This document shows, piece after piece, positions 1 to 10,890 of a stretch of DNA of 64,000 nucleotides. Where the stretch lies: the NCBI GenBank assembly GCA_950295325.1, contig OX485807.1, positions 5,212,501 to 5,276,500 on the forward strand. Direction: 5' to 3'. Made by a program: the position numbers and the translations under genes. Source of the stretch: Polytrichum commune (taxonomy: Eukaryota; Streptophyta; Polytrichopsida; Polytrichales; Polytrichaceae). Every line of letters begins with the position of its first letter. Positions within the stretch are counted from its first letter, which is position 1. A model generated the notes under the pieces. The model saw nothing but the letters and a program-made list of their open reading frames with translations, ran no database searches and had not been told where the DNA came from.

Positions 1-1
1 A

Positions 2-3000
2 GGCGCTACGGAGTTGCGATCGCGCTATGCCATGGCCAGGTGTGCCCTAGAAGAAGGGCAATGGGAAACTGCTTCGTCCAGCCTCTTGTGTTGTAGGGAT
101 ATCTTGCAACTTGAAAAAACGCGCGTTGGAGAGTTGAGTTATGGGTTGCTGCTTCTGTGGGCCGAATATCCTCTGGCTCAGATGTACCAACGGCGAGGCA
201 GTGCAGAGGGGTCGGCGCAGAAGCTTAAGAAGGCGGTGGATATATGGGTGGAAATTTTCGACGCCACCCGATCTTTCTTACTGACTTCAGAGAAGCTGGA
301 TATCAAGATTCTGGGCTTTCTGTACACCGCCCAATATGAATTTGGCTGTGCTAACGGGAATTCTGAGACGAAGGCTCAATCGGTGCAGGGATACGCCCAA
401 GTGATACAGAGGGAAGATTTTGCTGAGCGCGAGCTCTGCCTGTTGCTATCTTATGATTATTATTGGTCTGGAGCGTTCGAGACCTCTTTGAAGTGGATCC
501 AGGAAGCAAATCGGTTATGTGAACGTCCAGCTCAGCCACCTGCGTATCTTCGTTGGGAAGTTTATGTTTTGATGAAGCTTCACAGATTCAAAGACGCATT
601 AAGTGCAATTGATAATTTATCCTCAGTTATTGATAATTTATCCTCAGTCTCTGAAGATGACGCTCGTGTAAAAGAAGTTCGTGCAGAAGAAATCCGCTGT
701 TGGATAATAGACTGCTCAATGCAGATGCACAAAAGTTCTACATCGGATGGAGATCCTCAGGAACTAAACAAAAATGAGGAATTAAGGGAGCTGCAACTTG
801 CTTTGGAGTACAGCCTGGTCATGAAGTAAGTCACGTACATTTGACCATGCCTCGTTCCCACGCTTGAATGAATCATGTTATTCGATGAACTTTGTGCTAA
901 AGCTGTCCTAGCTTATTGCTCCGCCTGGAGCCATGCATGTCATAATGTGTATTACTGTTAATCAACCTTAAGATCATGATTTGATCTGAAAGAGGGTCAG
1001 CTCATCTTTTGAATGACCAGGCAAGCAACGGAACATACACATATTGAGGCTGCTACACCAGTGAAACGGATTCTGGATGAGATGCTGACCCCAGATTCGA
1101 CTTCAGTTAGAAGTTGGGTAAGCCCAGCTTTTCTTCTTCTGTGTTTCCAATATTGTGGGTCTAGTAGTGTTATTCATCTTTCTAATGTGGCGTATGATTG
1201 TATCCTCCCATCTATAACATGTTTATTTCGGCAGAAAGCGGCGAGTTTTAGCATGAGCAATATGAGTACCTCACTTGTTCGAATTCTTCATTTGTGTGCA
1301 GCTGTCTGGTGAGCATTTAAAAACTGTTAAATCTCACATTGAGAAGCTGCCGGCGGGGCCCAGGGTTGCTTTTGGGAAGCATTTCGATCGTTCATTACTT
1401 GATGTCACACAAGAGGAAATGACACGACAGGAATTGACACCAAAGGAATGGACACGAAAGGCCATTTCCGAATTGGAGTCCTGCAGGGAGGTTTTGCGAA
1501 TCATAAAAAACTGCTTAGACGTTGAGGTGTACTATACAATTCTAGCTTCTGTGGACCACCGTCTCGCAGACTTGTATCAGTTTTGTGAGCATCTTGAGTT
1601 TCAGTTTAAGAAAGCACTGAACGTTCGAAAGGAATTGCTGACCTGCATACAACATGTAGGGTCTTCGGATAAATACACGGAGAAGCATTACATGAGCCTT
1701 GTCATATTAACCGAGTATCAGGGCTGTCCACGTGAGGATACTGTTTCTCGTGAGCAGGTTGTGCAGAGGTATGCTTCACTGATGGGCATGAACAAAGAAC
1801 AAGCTGAGTGCGACATGTGTTTCTGGATTTTTTTCCGTGACAGTTGCCCTTGGAGGAAACTTAACCGGTTGAAAGATGGAGTAATACCTTGGTGGGAGCA
1901 TAGTGGCTCGAACCACTCCTTATCATACCCACACTTGATCCGATGTGAAGTTGAGCTTATGTTGGAAGGTGTAACTTTGTTTATGCAACCTGGAGAAGAC
2001 CGAGACGATAGTTTGAAGGAGAGGGAAATGCTTTTGAAGCAGGCAGAAGACACTCTAAACGGCTTGTTACAACGCTTTGAAGGTCAAAGTTCGTATGAAG
2101 CATGGGTTCATAGTATGCTAGAGGAGTGCTTTGTGAAGAGGAGCCTATGCGCCACAACTGCCGGTGATGAGGAAGGAGCTAGCCGGTACCAAGAGATGGC
2201 TGACACACAAAGAGCTCTCCACTCGAGCCTTGTTAAGAAGTAAGTATATTTCATTCTTTGTGTGTGGACAAAGGTAACCGGGCAGGCTAATTAGGATACC
2301 AACCATGACTTAAGTTCAATTCTTGTTTGTTTCTTTTCAGATTGGGGCTTCATGAGGTCCAGAAGCCATCTGCCATTGCTGTTTCAAACAGAACACAGGT
2401 GAAGCAGCTGATCTTGCTGGTTTCTGGTTGTTTAATATTTTCGTTGACTATCTCTAGGTTCAGAGACTACACTAAATATACCAATTAGTGAGGGTGGGAA
2501 ATTCGTGAAGGTGATACTAAACTCCTTTATGCTATGAAGTAGTGCCACCAAAATATCTTAGATCTAAGACTAGGAAGCAATGTTCATCTCCACACTTGGC
2601 ACTTTTTAGTGACACATGCTTGTCACAAGCACGCACTAATTTTCTTGAAATCTATGGTAAATGAGCATAGAATTTATCCTAGTCATGAGTTTAGTGTCAC
2701 TTGGTAGCAACTTTAGCCCTTGGTAACTTTGAGATTTGGCTAGATTGTGCGTCTGACTTGAATTAATACCACCCTCACTAATTGGTACATTTAGTGTGTA
2801 CTGAATCTTCTTCTATGCAATGGAATAGACATTCGTTTGTTTTCAGAAGAGAGAGACAAAATTGTATCACTTACACAAAACACATATTTTCATTGCATGA
2901 TCGATGTAGAGAACTTGGATCTTTTCCTTTCAAGCCCAGATTTAAATACGAAGTGTTGACAATTTGGTTTGCCGCGGGTATTGTTGTTTGCACATACATA

Positions 3001-6000
3001 GTTGATTCAAGTGGAGGAGCATGTCATGCGTCAATACTACTGGGTCAGGTTCCCAGCAGCGCATTATTTAGCTTTCCAGAAGCTTTATGAAATTGGACGG
3101 TCTGCACTAGACGAAGGTGATTGGGAATGCGCAATCTTGAATCTTGAATTATGCAGAGACCTGTTGAAAGAATTGAAACAACGGTTTCGAAGTCCGGAGT
3201 TTGACTCTAGTTTGGTCTGGGTTGATCTCCCTCTAGTGCAGCTGTACCAAATGAAAATGAAGAACCTCAAAAAGTCACTTGATTTACGAAATGAAGTAAG
3301 GAATTGCCTCTACTCCTTAAAAGGGGTGAATCTTTATGTTCCATTGACAATCTATGCAAACTTGCATGCTTCAATGTACCTCTGTGGTCGTTCAAATTAT
3401 CCATCACTACTTGATGAGATTATGGACGAAATCGTGAATCGGGTGCCAAAGGCGATCATTGAAGAGTCTATCCATGAGACTAGGCAGATAAATTCAAAGG
3501 TGAAGTCTGAAGGTAGCCGGCTTGAAATGAGGAATGAAACTATAAGTATGGACGAATTCAAGCAGCTGATGCCAAAGTTAAGGACTAATGCAGGTGCAGA
3601 GAAACCCCCAGAATTTTGGAACATTTATATAAATGTTGTACGACGAAACTATTGGGAGTATCATATCGTCACCACGTTGTTGTACTGGCACTTTGTTCAA
3701 GGGGATTATGAAACAGCCTTGGATATTGTTGGGTTGTTGAAGCAAGTAGTGGACAAACACTACCCTGAAGACCAAGTCAAAAAAGTGGAGAACGTGTTCT
3801 TCGAAGCTAACTGCTTGATGGAGCTTAACATGTTTGAAGATGCAGAAGTGGTCTTGCGAAAGGCTTCTGGAGGTCAAAGCTTTGCGAAGTTACCAAAGCG
3901 CATTCAACAATCGAAATTGATGTGCGAAAATGGGATTTCAGGCGTACATGCAGCAGTATTTGAAGCATCTAGAAATGGCGCACTTTACTACCTCAGAATA
4001 ACAGGTGCCTATGCACAGAAATTGCAAAGGTGAGTTTCTCAACTGCATGATCGTCTTGTCGTTTGTTGCAAAACAAGTTTCTCATAAACAGAAATTGCAG
4101 AAGTAAGTTGTTTTCTAATCGAATTCCTTATCATATGGTGCATAAAAAAAAAATCTAGAATGCTTACGGTCATCGTCGACCCAAGATGTGATCAACTTGG
4201 TCCATTTAATTCACCTCGCCGGGCCAATGAGCACTGAGTGAAGAAACAGACATTTAGGGAAATTAATCCAAGAAGAAGTGACTTACATATTCATAGAGAA
4301 TAGAAACATATTCCAATGATCGCATCATATATTTAGAAGTCTCTTTTACTTGTACGAAAATCTCTCATATGTTTTCTTTTTATTTACACCGGGTGACATT
4401 TCTATTGGGCTCCTCGTTTCAGGCACGAGGATGCAGCTCACTGCTACACTCTGTGCATTGAAATCATTGAATCAGCCAAGAATGCGCCAGCAACCAAGCC
4501 AAGCATCCATTCGGAATCGGATATCATAACAGATTACCGTGGACAACCTGGATGGTATGATCATTCCCAGCTTGGAATATCACATGCGAAACTCTTTGAG
4601 ACCAAGATGCGGGAAAACAGAGAGAATTCCTCGTCGCACCCACACTCCTCGAACGCTGAACTTCAAGAGGGGCCTTCTGTCCAAGATAAGGATTTTTCAT
4701 CCGCACTCTTCAGTTTTCAACAACAGATCAAACTTTTGGTCAACCCTGCTTTCATTGCACGTGCAAACCATGAGATTCTGAATTTGTACGCTACTATGGA
4801 TGATTCCTATTTCGGCTATCTGTTACTCAAACACAGATTAATGGGTGCACACGCTGCGCACCTCAATTATGGCATTGCTGACATAAACAATGTCAAGTTG
4901 ATGGAAGGTGACAACAAGCCTCCCTGCTACACACTCACCTCTACAGAACAAAGCATCTTGGAGGAAGTGGAAGCCGAAATGATCAGATACGGTCGAAGAA
5001 CCTCATTACAGTTTGCCAATTCTTTGTACGCAATGAAAGGAAAATATACTGAGAGTTGGATAAAAGTGCTGGAAGGACACAAAGACGTGTATGCAAAGTT
5101 ACAGAAACATTACTTGAACAAGATGTTCCTGAAGGCTTTGACATTCATGCAAGCTGATTCATCTCAGGCTCCCGGGTGGTCATGTGAGTCCATAGATGAG
5201 TACAGGTGGAAGGCCTTTCTTTATGCTGAAAGACAACGATCACGTGTTTTGCTCTATCAGCTTGGACCTCATAAACTCACGTCCGTAGGTGCTCGTGAGC
5301 TTTGGGAATTTGACACCAACGACTCGCATGCCATGGATACTATGCAAGACTATGTGGGTGCTTTGGAGAAGGACTCTGTGTTTGTAGAATACACCTATAT
5401 CCAAGAGGATGTGTGGATTATCTATGTTGTCCAGGTAATCTATTGTCAACATCTACAAGGTAGGAAACCGTAATCTTGGAATGAATGATATCATAGTCTA
5501 ATGTGTTTATAAACGGATAGAATTTCTACATAAAGTTTGTGATCAATTTGATATGTTTTTTCATTTCGATGATTATTGATCTTCCCATTTTGTGTTGGTC
5601 ATCAGGATGGCAAGCTGAGTCACTACCTCCTGACCTTAAAACAGGGTGAAATGACACGTATGAAGAAAGCCATCAATCGATTCCTAACCTTTATGAATGC
5701 AAAAAAGAAGTCCGCGGAGAAACAGTCCCATGATAATCTTGGAAAAAAGAAGAAACCATACACTGTTGACGAAATGAATCAAGATTTAGAATATCTTCAC
5801 GATCTCTTGATTAAGCCGATTGCAAATCATCTCTGTCAAATGAAGGTTCAACACAAATTGATACTGGCTCCAACAGAGGTAAATTTGCCATGCTTCTGAA
5901 GACTTTTGATTTTTTGACCTACGAAATGTGAACATTGCTAGGTTATCCTTATCATGAACATCGTCTCAGATTCTTCACATGCAACAAGTATGCGATTCCA

Positions 6001-7772
6001 GTATACTCAATTGTGCTGTCCATTCTTTGAGCACCAAATTGCATCTAATGAGTATTGTAAATGATTCAAGTTTGGGTTATTAGATGTGTTGCTAATTGAT
6101 AAAGTTATTCACAAAGTAAAGCAGATGAACCCATGGGTTTAGTCTCAAACCCTGGGTTTAGTCTCAAACCCTGGGTTTATGAGAATTAACACAAAGTCGC
6201 CCAAGTTTTCTACATGCTTAAATTATCATACACAAAGTGGTGTTGGGCTTTCCTACTAGAATGGGAAGGCCAAGGTAGCCTTTGCATAGGCAGATCTGGG
6301 ATTTAGGATAGCTGGTCCCATGTGGTGTAAGGAAGATATCCCAAAATTTGCACCCAACTTTCAAAATAAGTTCCAAGACACGATGAGCTACAGAGCTCTT
6401 AATAGAATTTTTTCTCAAAGAAGTATCAAACCCACGGTTTCGTCCCTCTTTGAGAGACTCTACGGTTAACTCGAATATCTATACCTAACATGTGCTTGAT
6501 TTTGTGCAGTTGCTTGCAGAAGTGACTTTTGCTGCACTTAGAGATCCCACCCGACCTGATAAAGAGAAATATCTCGTACAGAGACACACCATTTCCATGG
6601 TGCCCTCACTCCGGGCATTCAAAAGATGCAATGAACGTTTCGAAACCTTACAAAAGTTTGATCTTGTCGAAGAAAATGCAATTGTTGCATTAGGAGACCC
6701 TGTATATGGTACCCTCGACCGGCTTCCTGGAACAGAGACTGAGGTGGAAGATATCAAACGCCAGTTTCCACATGGATCAGTTAAGGCATTGTTGAGAGAC
6801 GATGCAACAGTTGAAAAGCTCCTTCATTGGGTTGCGAATCCATCACATACGTCCTCACGGCAAGTTATTGTTCACATTGGAGCTCATGGAATGGTGGACA
6901 AGAATGATGAGAGAAACAGTTGTATTGTCCTCACTGATCCAGGCCGTGAGTCCACACCTGGTGGGAAATTAAGAACGCCGGAATATGAAGACCGCGATGA
7001 GGTAATCGGTGGGAGGTCACGCATGGAGTATGATGAAGACAACGATGAGTTAATTCGTACGATGAACGAAGGAATGGTGAGGATGATGAGTGATGTGGTT
7101 GATCAAACAATCGATGTAGTGAAGGGAAAGGAAAACACCAACGACAAGGACATGAACAAGAGCAAGGGCAAGGGCAAGGTGGATGAAGATTTGATGGAGA
7201 AATATGGTGGCAAAGAAATGGACAAGGGCAAGGGCAAAGATGAATGTATTCATGAGCAGGCAGAATTTTCTATCGAAGAAATTATCCAGTGGGCTGAGAA
7301 GAGGATTGAGAATGTGAAGCTGGATATTAGCGTTTTTGTGGAACACCCACAATTGAGAAAAAAAACTCAAAAGTCATCAAAAATGTCTCGACGAAATGTG
7401 GACTCATTCCTGGCACTGCAGGATATAAGCGATTCAAAGATTCCATGGCGAGCAGAGTTGGTGGTTCTAAGCGCATGTCACACCTCGGAGGGAAAAGCGA
7501 CAGCAGAAGGGTTGGTAAATCTAGCCCGTGCATTCATTATTGCCGGTGTGCCATGTGTGGTGGCCTCTCAGTGGGCTGTTTGCGATGAGTTCACATCTAG
7601 GTTGATGAAATATTTCTACTCCAATTTACGACATGGACAGGACGTCGCCACATCGTTGCGGTCAGCTATGTCTCGGATGATTGACGAAGGGTGCTCTGTG
7701 AAAGAATGGGCTCCCTTTGTAATTTGGGGTTCCTCCTCTCTAGTCCTTCCAGAATATTTGTGTTGCTACTAG
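2..7772 (+). CDS. TPR-like repeat protein with C-terminal CHAT (caspase-like) domain, 5' partial
   Basis: Nine exons can be joined with phases that agree: 2-825, 1021-1117, 1302-2239, 2341-2398, 3002-4029, 4423-5434, 5606-5878, 5970-5987 (18-nt microexon, tentative) and 6510-7772 (stop TAG). The frame is open to the left edge, so the start lies outside; at least 1836 residues remain. Long exons 1, 3 and 5 encode related alpha-helical modules (each has a Leu-Tyr-Gln or Met-Tyr-Gln core, as in PLAQMYQ, RLADLYQ, PLVQLYQ), which I read as TPR-like. The last exon matches a CHAT domain: FAALRDP and YLVQRHTISMVPSLRAF, then HIGAHG with the likely catalytic His (codon 6885-6887) and LSACHTSEG with the likely catalytic Cys (7476-7478), followed by the usual GVPCVVASQW stretch. 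About 197 residues separate His and Cys, far more than usual, because of a Lys/Glu/Gly-rich insert with KGKGK runs. CHAT proteins are caspase/separase-like peptidases often fused to TPRs; substrate and role here are unknown. The family call is firm; the microexon and the protein start are not. Confidence 0.88.
608..649 (+). repeat. 21-bp in-frame tandem duplication in exon 1
   Basis: Two adjacent 21-base units (608-628 and 629-649) differ at one base and give a repeated IDNLSSV peptide in the first TPR-like module. The length is a multiple of three, so the frame is kept. Confidence 0.85.
2470..2796. mobile_element. MITE with CACTA-type ends inside intron 4 of the CHAT gene
   Basis: The element has ends of about 27 bp in inverted orientation. 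The left arm starts CACTAAATATACCAATTAG and the right arm is its reverse complement with one or two changes. It makes up half of the 603-base intron 2399-3001. Its interior (gtgaaggtgatactaaa, agtgccaccaaaa, gaaatctatggtaaatgagcat) is shared with the longer element at 22584-23177. The CACTA start suggests the CMC/EnSpm group, but I see no convincing 3-bp target duplication. Confidence 0.6.
6129..6179 (+). repeat. 19-bp tandem repeat in the last intron of the CHAT gene
   Basis: About 2.5 copies of a 19-base unit containing gtttagtctcaaaccctgg lie in the intron between 5988 and 6509. Confidence 0.7.
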
Positions 7773-8580
7773 TATAGTAACTGGACCTAAAATGGACCGG
7801 CCACTTCTAGTATACTTTACGTAAACATGCAATTAGTACGAGATGATTAGCAAATCCAAATCAGCTATGTTCTTCATCAGAGCTCATGAATATGATGTTC
7901 GTTATCATAGGAGATAATGTTCTGCTGAGTCCGCTTCCACCTCACCATCCCGTATTCAACAGAGGATCACTCTTCTGTGCAAAGCTTCGTGAGCCACGCA
8001 AAAAGATCAGCTAAAACTCGAGGAGGTGGGGGGCAACATTTAAAATTCAACAAATTTATACGACGTAGTACACCCTCAGATGTTTGCGTAATAGTTACAT
8101 TTTGCATGCAGATCAATCAGGGATGCTTGGGCTCTATTATAGAGGTAGGGATCGGAGGGAGACGTCTTGAACATCCTCCACACTTTCCCACAAGTGCAGG
8201 TCTCAGATTGAAGAATCAATGGTCCGAGTCAGGGGACCAGGCCATGAGCGGAGTTTCAAGAGTACATGCATTTTGTAGTTCATCTGGTGCACCCAATTTC
8301 TAATAAGTTCAGCAACTTCATGCAGGATGTTTCACATAGCAGGGAATGTAAGCTATGTTCAGACCAATCAAATTTTCAGGAATAAAAGCACCAACATAAG
8401 CAGAATTTCCAGATTCGAGAGTGATATGGCATTCATCAGAGTTTGTGCATTTGGGAGCTGATCCCTCAAGCAATCATGTAGCTACAAATGCCATACTAGT
8501 GCAACCCCATCAAATAAGGGCACTAATGAGATTACATGCGACCTCGTTATTTACATGGACGCAAAGAAAAGGTGCCGACG
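7773..8580. other. Intergenic spacer between two convergent 3' ends
   Basis: This stretch must contain the 3' UTRs of the CHAT gene (+) and the carboxylesterase (-). A + strand open frame at 7977-8303 has no recognisable domain and is taken as chance. I see no repeat or RNA gene here. Confidence 0.5.
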
Positions 8581-10425
8581 TCACTGATCTGCTCCATGTA
8601 TGAACGCAGCGATGGCCTTGTGTACTCTCAGAATCTCGGCTTCAAATTGAGGGAAAAATAGAGACGCATGGGCACAGTCAGGACATTCCACCAACTTGAC
8701 GTCCCTGCCTGCATTCTTGAGAGCGTTGTAATACTCCATCTGCCGAGTGTTGAGTGGATCCTTACCACCCACGACCATTAACATTCGTGGGAACTGCACA
8801 TCAGTGAGGTTAGGAGCATCTGGAGAGAAGACGTTGCTGTAGGGGTGATCTCGATTTGCTCCGTGTGGAAGGGCTAACCTCCAAAACGTGTGGTTGACAG
8901 TCAAGGGAACAATCTCATCATTGGCATAGAGTAACTCCGACGCACTCGGAGTCTCTGCACTGAAATATGGAACAACAAGAATCAGTCCCTGGATTGATAC
9001 TTGAGGTTCCAGTTCCTTAATCGGCTTGAGGGCCATCACTTGGTGCACTATGTTGCCTCCTGCACTTACTCCCATGAGAAACACTTGAGAGAAATCTGCG
9101 TGCTTCTTTAGCCATGGCTCGCCTTCTTCATCTGTGCACTGCAGCCAGATCATCACATCATGTACATATATCCTTATTTACTGAACAAATTAGGGTTAAG
9201 GTGCACGGACCATAACATTGAAATGATGATTACATTGTATGTGTATCTCCATTCAACGAATTTCAGAATAAAGGTTTAAAGATGTGCGGACCATTAAATT
9301 GACATGATGATAATTTCTTTGTAATGAATCTCCATTCAACGTATTTCAGAATAAAGGCTTAAAGATGTGCGGACCATAACATTGACATGATGATAATTTC
9401 TTTGTAATGAATCTCCATTCAACGTATTTCAGAACTAGGGTTCGCAGATTCGGTAGCTAACTGTCCGCCTAAATTGAATCGAAAAGGACTGGCTGAATTC
9501 TGAAGTTGGATGTGCTACGAAATTGGTTCCGTGTGGTATTAGAAACGATATAATGATGATTATTGAGTGTGCATGACTGTATTTACCTGTTTTTGAAGCC
9601 ACTTGAGGGCATTGAAGGAATCGTCGTAAGCTGCGGGAAGTTGGTTCTCAGGTGTAAGCCTGTAGCTGGATGACACCACAATAGCCTGTGACTCCTTGCA
9701 GACCTTTATGCATTCGTTGACATTGGTCGGATCACCTGCAACGTCGATGCATCACGGGGACCAGAAAGTTTCAGGAAAATATAAAATCAAGTACTAACAA
9801 GCGATCAATGGCGAGAATTTCTACCGCCGTGCTAATTTTTCCGAAAAGAATCTTATACCAATTCTTGGAACAGGCTGCACTTCATCAGGAAAATGTACAT
9901 TCGCGAAGTACTGCTGTTTCAAGAATACTAAGATGGGAACATAAGAAGCCCTTCGCATGGTCTTGAAACGATCACAAAACAATCAGGGTGACAAGATATT
10001 TTCTCTAGCAAAACAAAATTCTCCAAATTAAAACAAACGTCAGTCCATTGAAAGGCACTGGTTCAAACCAACAGGGATCTGGACTGTCGAAGAAATTCGA
10101 TTCAACTATTCCAGTGGACTCACTCACCGACATCTCCGAGGCAGAATCCGCCACCGTGGAAGTACACCACAACAGGCAGCTTCTTGGTGTTCTCCGAGGC
10201 GATTACCTCGGGGACAAAAATGCGAGCCCACGAGCCTAACTCTGGATCAATTACCACATCCTTGGAGGCTGTGCCGTTGTCAAACGTAGATGAAGCAGGG
10301 AGCCGTTCAGACATACGCTCCACCCTCCCGTCTGCTCTGATCATCAACCAACCCGGCAGCACCTCGTCATCACCCTCCTCTTTGCCCTCAAAAACTTTGA
10401 ACGCAAGAGGTGAATCTGCCGCCAT
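8581..10425 (-). CDS. CXE: Plant carboxylesterase (CXE type, alpha/beta-hydrolase fold 3)
   Basis: Three exons, read on the minus strand: 10425-10128, 9735-9587 and 9138-8581. Junction phases (1, then 0) close perfectly to give 334 residues, the normal size for plant CXEs. Donors are GTGAGT and GTAAAT; acceptors are TGCAG and CTGCAG. HGGGF (residues 90-94) is the oxyanion-hole motif. GVSAGG holds the nucleophile Ser174, GGKDPL holds Asp276 and CAHASLF holds His306, so the triad is intact. YRLTPENQLPAAYDD in exon 2 is the family's conserved block. HGGGF rather than HGGSF, together with a full triad, argues for an active esterase and against the gibberellin receptor GID1. The start is the ATG at 10425 in the context gtcATGgcg; the open frame continues upstream only by reading through a CA repeat. 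Such enzymes hydrolyse small esters in the cytosol; the substrate is not known. Confidence 0.92.
9201..9437. repeat. 83-bp tandem repeat in carboxylesterase intron 2
   Basis: Units start at 9201, 9284 and 9367 (period 83). The third copy is truncated near 9437. Each begins gtgc(ac)ggaccat and contains tctccattcaacg(a/t)atttcag. The last two copies are almost identical. The array lies wholly within the intron 9139-9586. Confidence 0.85.
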
Positions 10426-10485
10426 GACCGTCACTGGCTCCCTACACTTCCTCAACCACGTTTGGCTGAAATCCTCAATGAAAAC

Positions 10486-10502
10486 ACACACACACACACA
10501 CG
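10486..10502. repeat. CA microsatellite in the carboxylesterase 5' leader
   Basis: About eight CA units lie 60 bases upstream of the chosen start codon. On the minus strand they would read as a CVCV peptide, an artefact that makes the upstream ATG unlikely as a start. Confidence 0.8.
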
Positions 10503-10504
10503 TA

Positions 10505-10890
10505 TGTCACACATCTTCGAATGCAATCCTGGATTACAACTGTTAGAAATTCAGATTGGCAAGCACACACAAGGACATCACAAATATTTGCTTAAAACCC
10601 TTGATTCACACATTACAAGCACATCAAACCTTGGGGCGTAAGTTAGGTGTAATCCTGAACTGGAATTGCTGGAACGATCGAAGGGCACATCAGATCACAC
10701 ACCTTCGCTTGCAATCCACAATTGCAACTGCTAGAAATTCACATTGGCAAGCACACACAAGCACATCACACATCCTTAACTTCTTACATTTGATTCACAG
10801 ACAAGAAGAAGCACGCCGAATCTTGGATTGTAAGTTGGGTTAAAATCCTGAAGTAGAATCGTTAGGAAAAGATCGACAGGCCGCACATCA
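10505..10890. repeat. Imperfect 188-bp tandem duplication upstream of the carboxylesterase
   Basis: The segments beginning near 10505 and 10693 repeat each other. Shared blocks are tgcaatcc, gctagaaattca or gttagaaattca, attggcaagcacacacaag and gtaagttrggt. The duplication lies where the promoter or 5' UTR of the minus-strand gene should be. Confidence 0.7.

Noticed and set aside
2782-3090. 102-residue + strand frame before exon 5 of the CHAT gene
   Set aside because: It starts inside the intron MITE, is in another frame than exon 5 and has no domain.
4607-5473. A separate 288-residue gene
   Set aside because: It is the main part of exon 6 of the CHAT gene; phases at 4423 and 5434 join it to its neighbours.
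10425-10497. Upstream ATG of the carboxylesterase giving an N-terminal CVCV extension
   Set aside because: The extension is read from a CA microsatellite; the next ATG has better context and the normal family length.
10184-10546. 120-residue + strand open frame opposite carboxylesterase exon 1
   Set aside because: It is the antisense shadow of an exon with clear HGGGF and phase-correct splicing.
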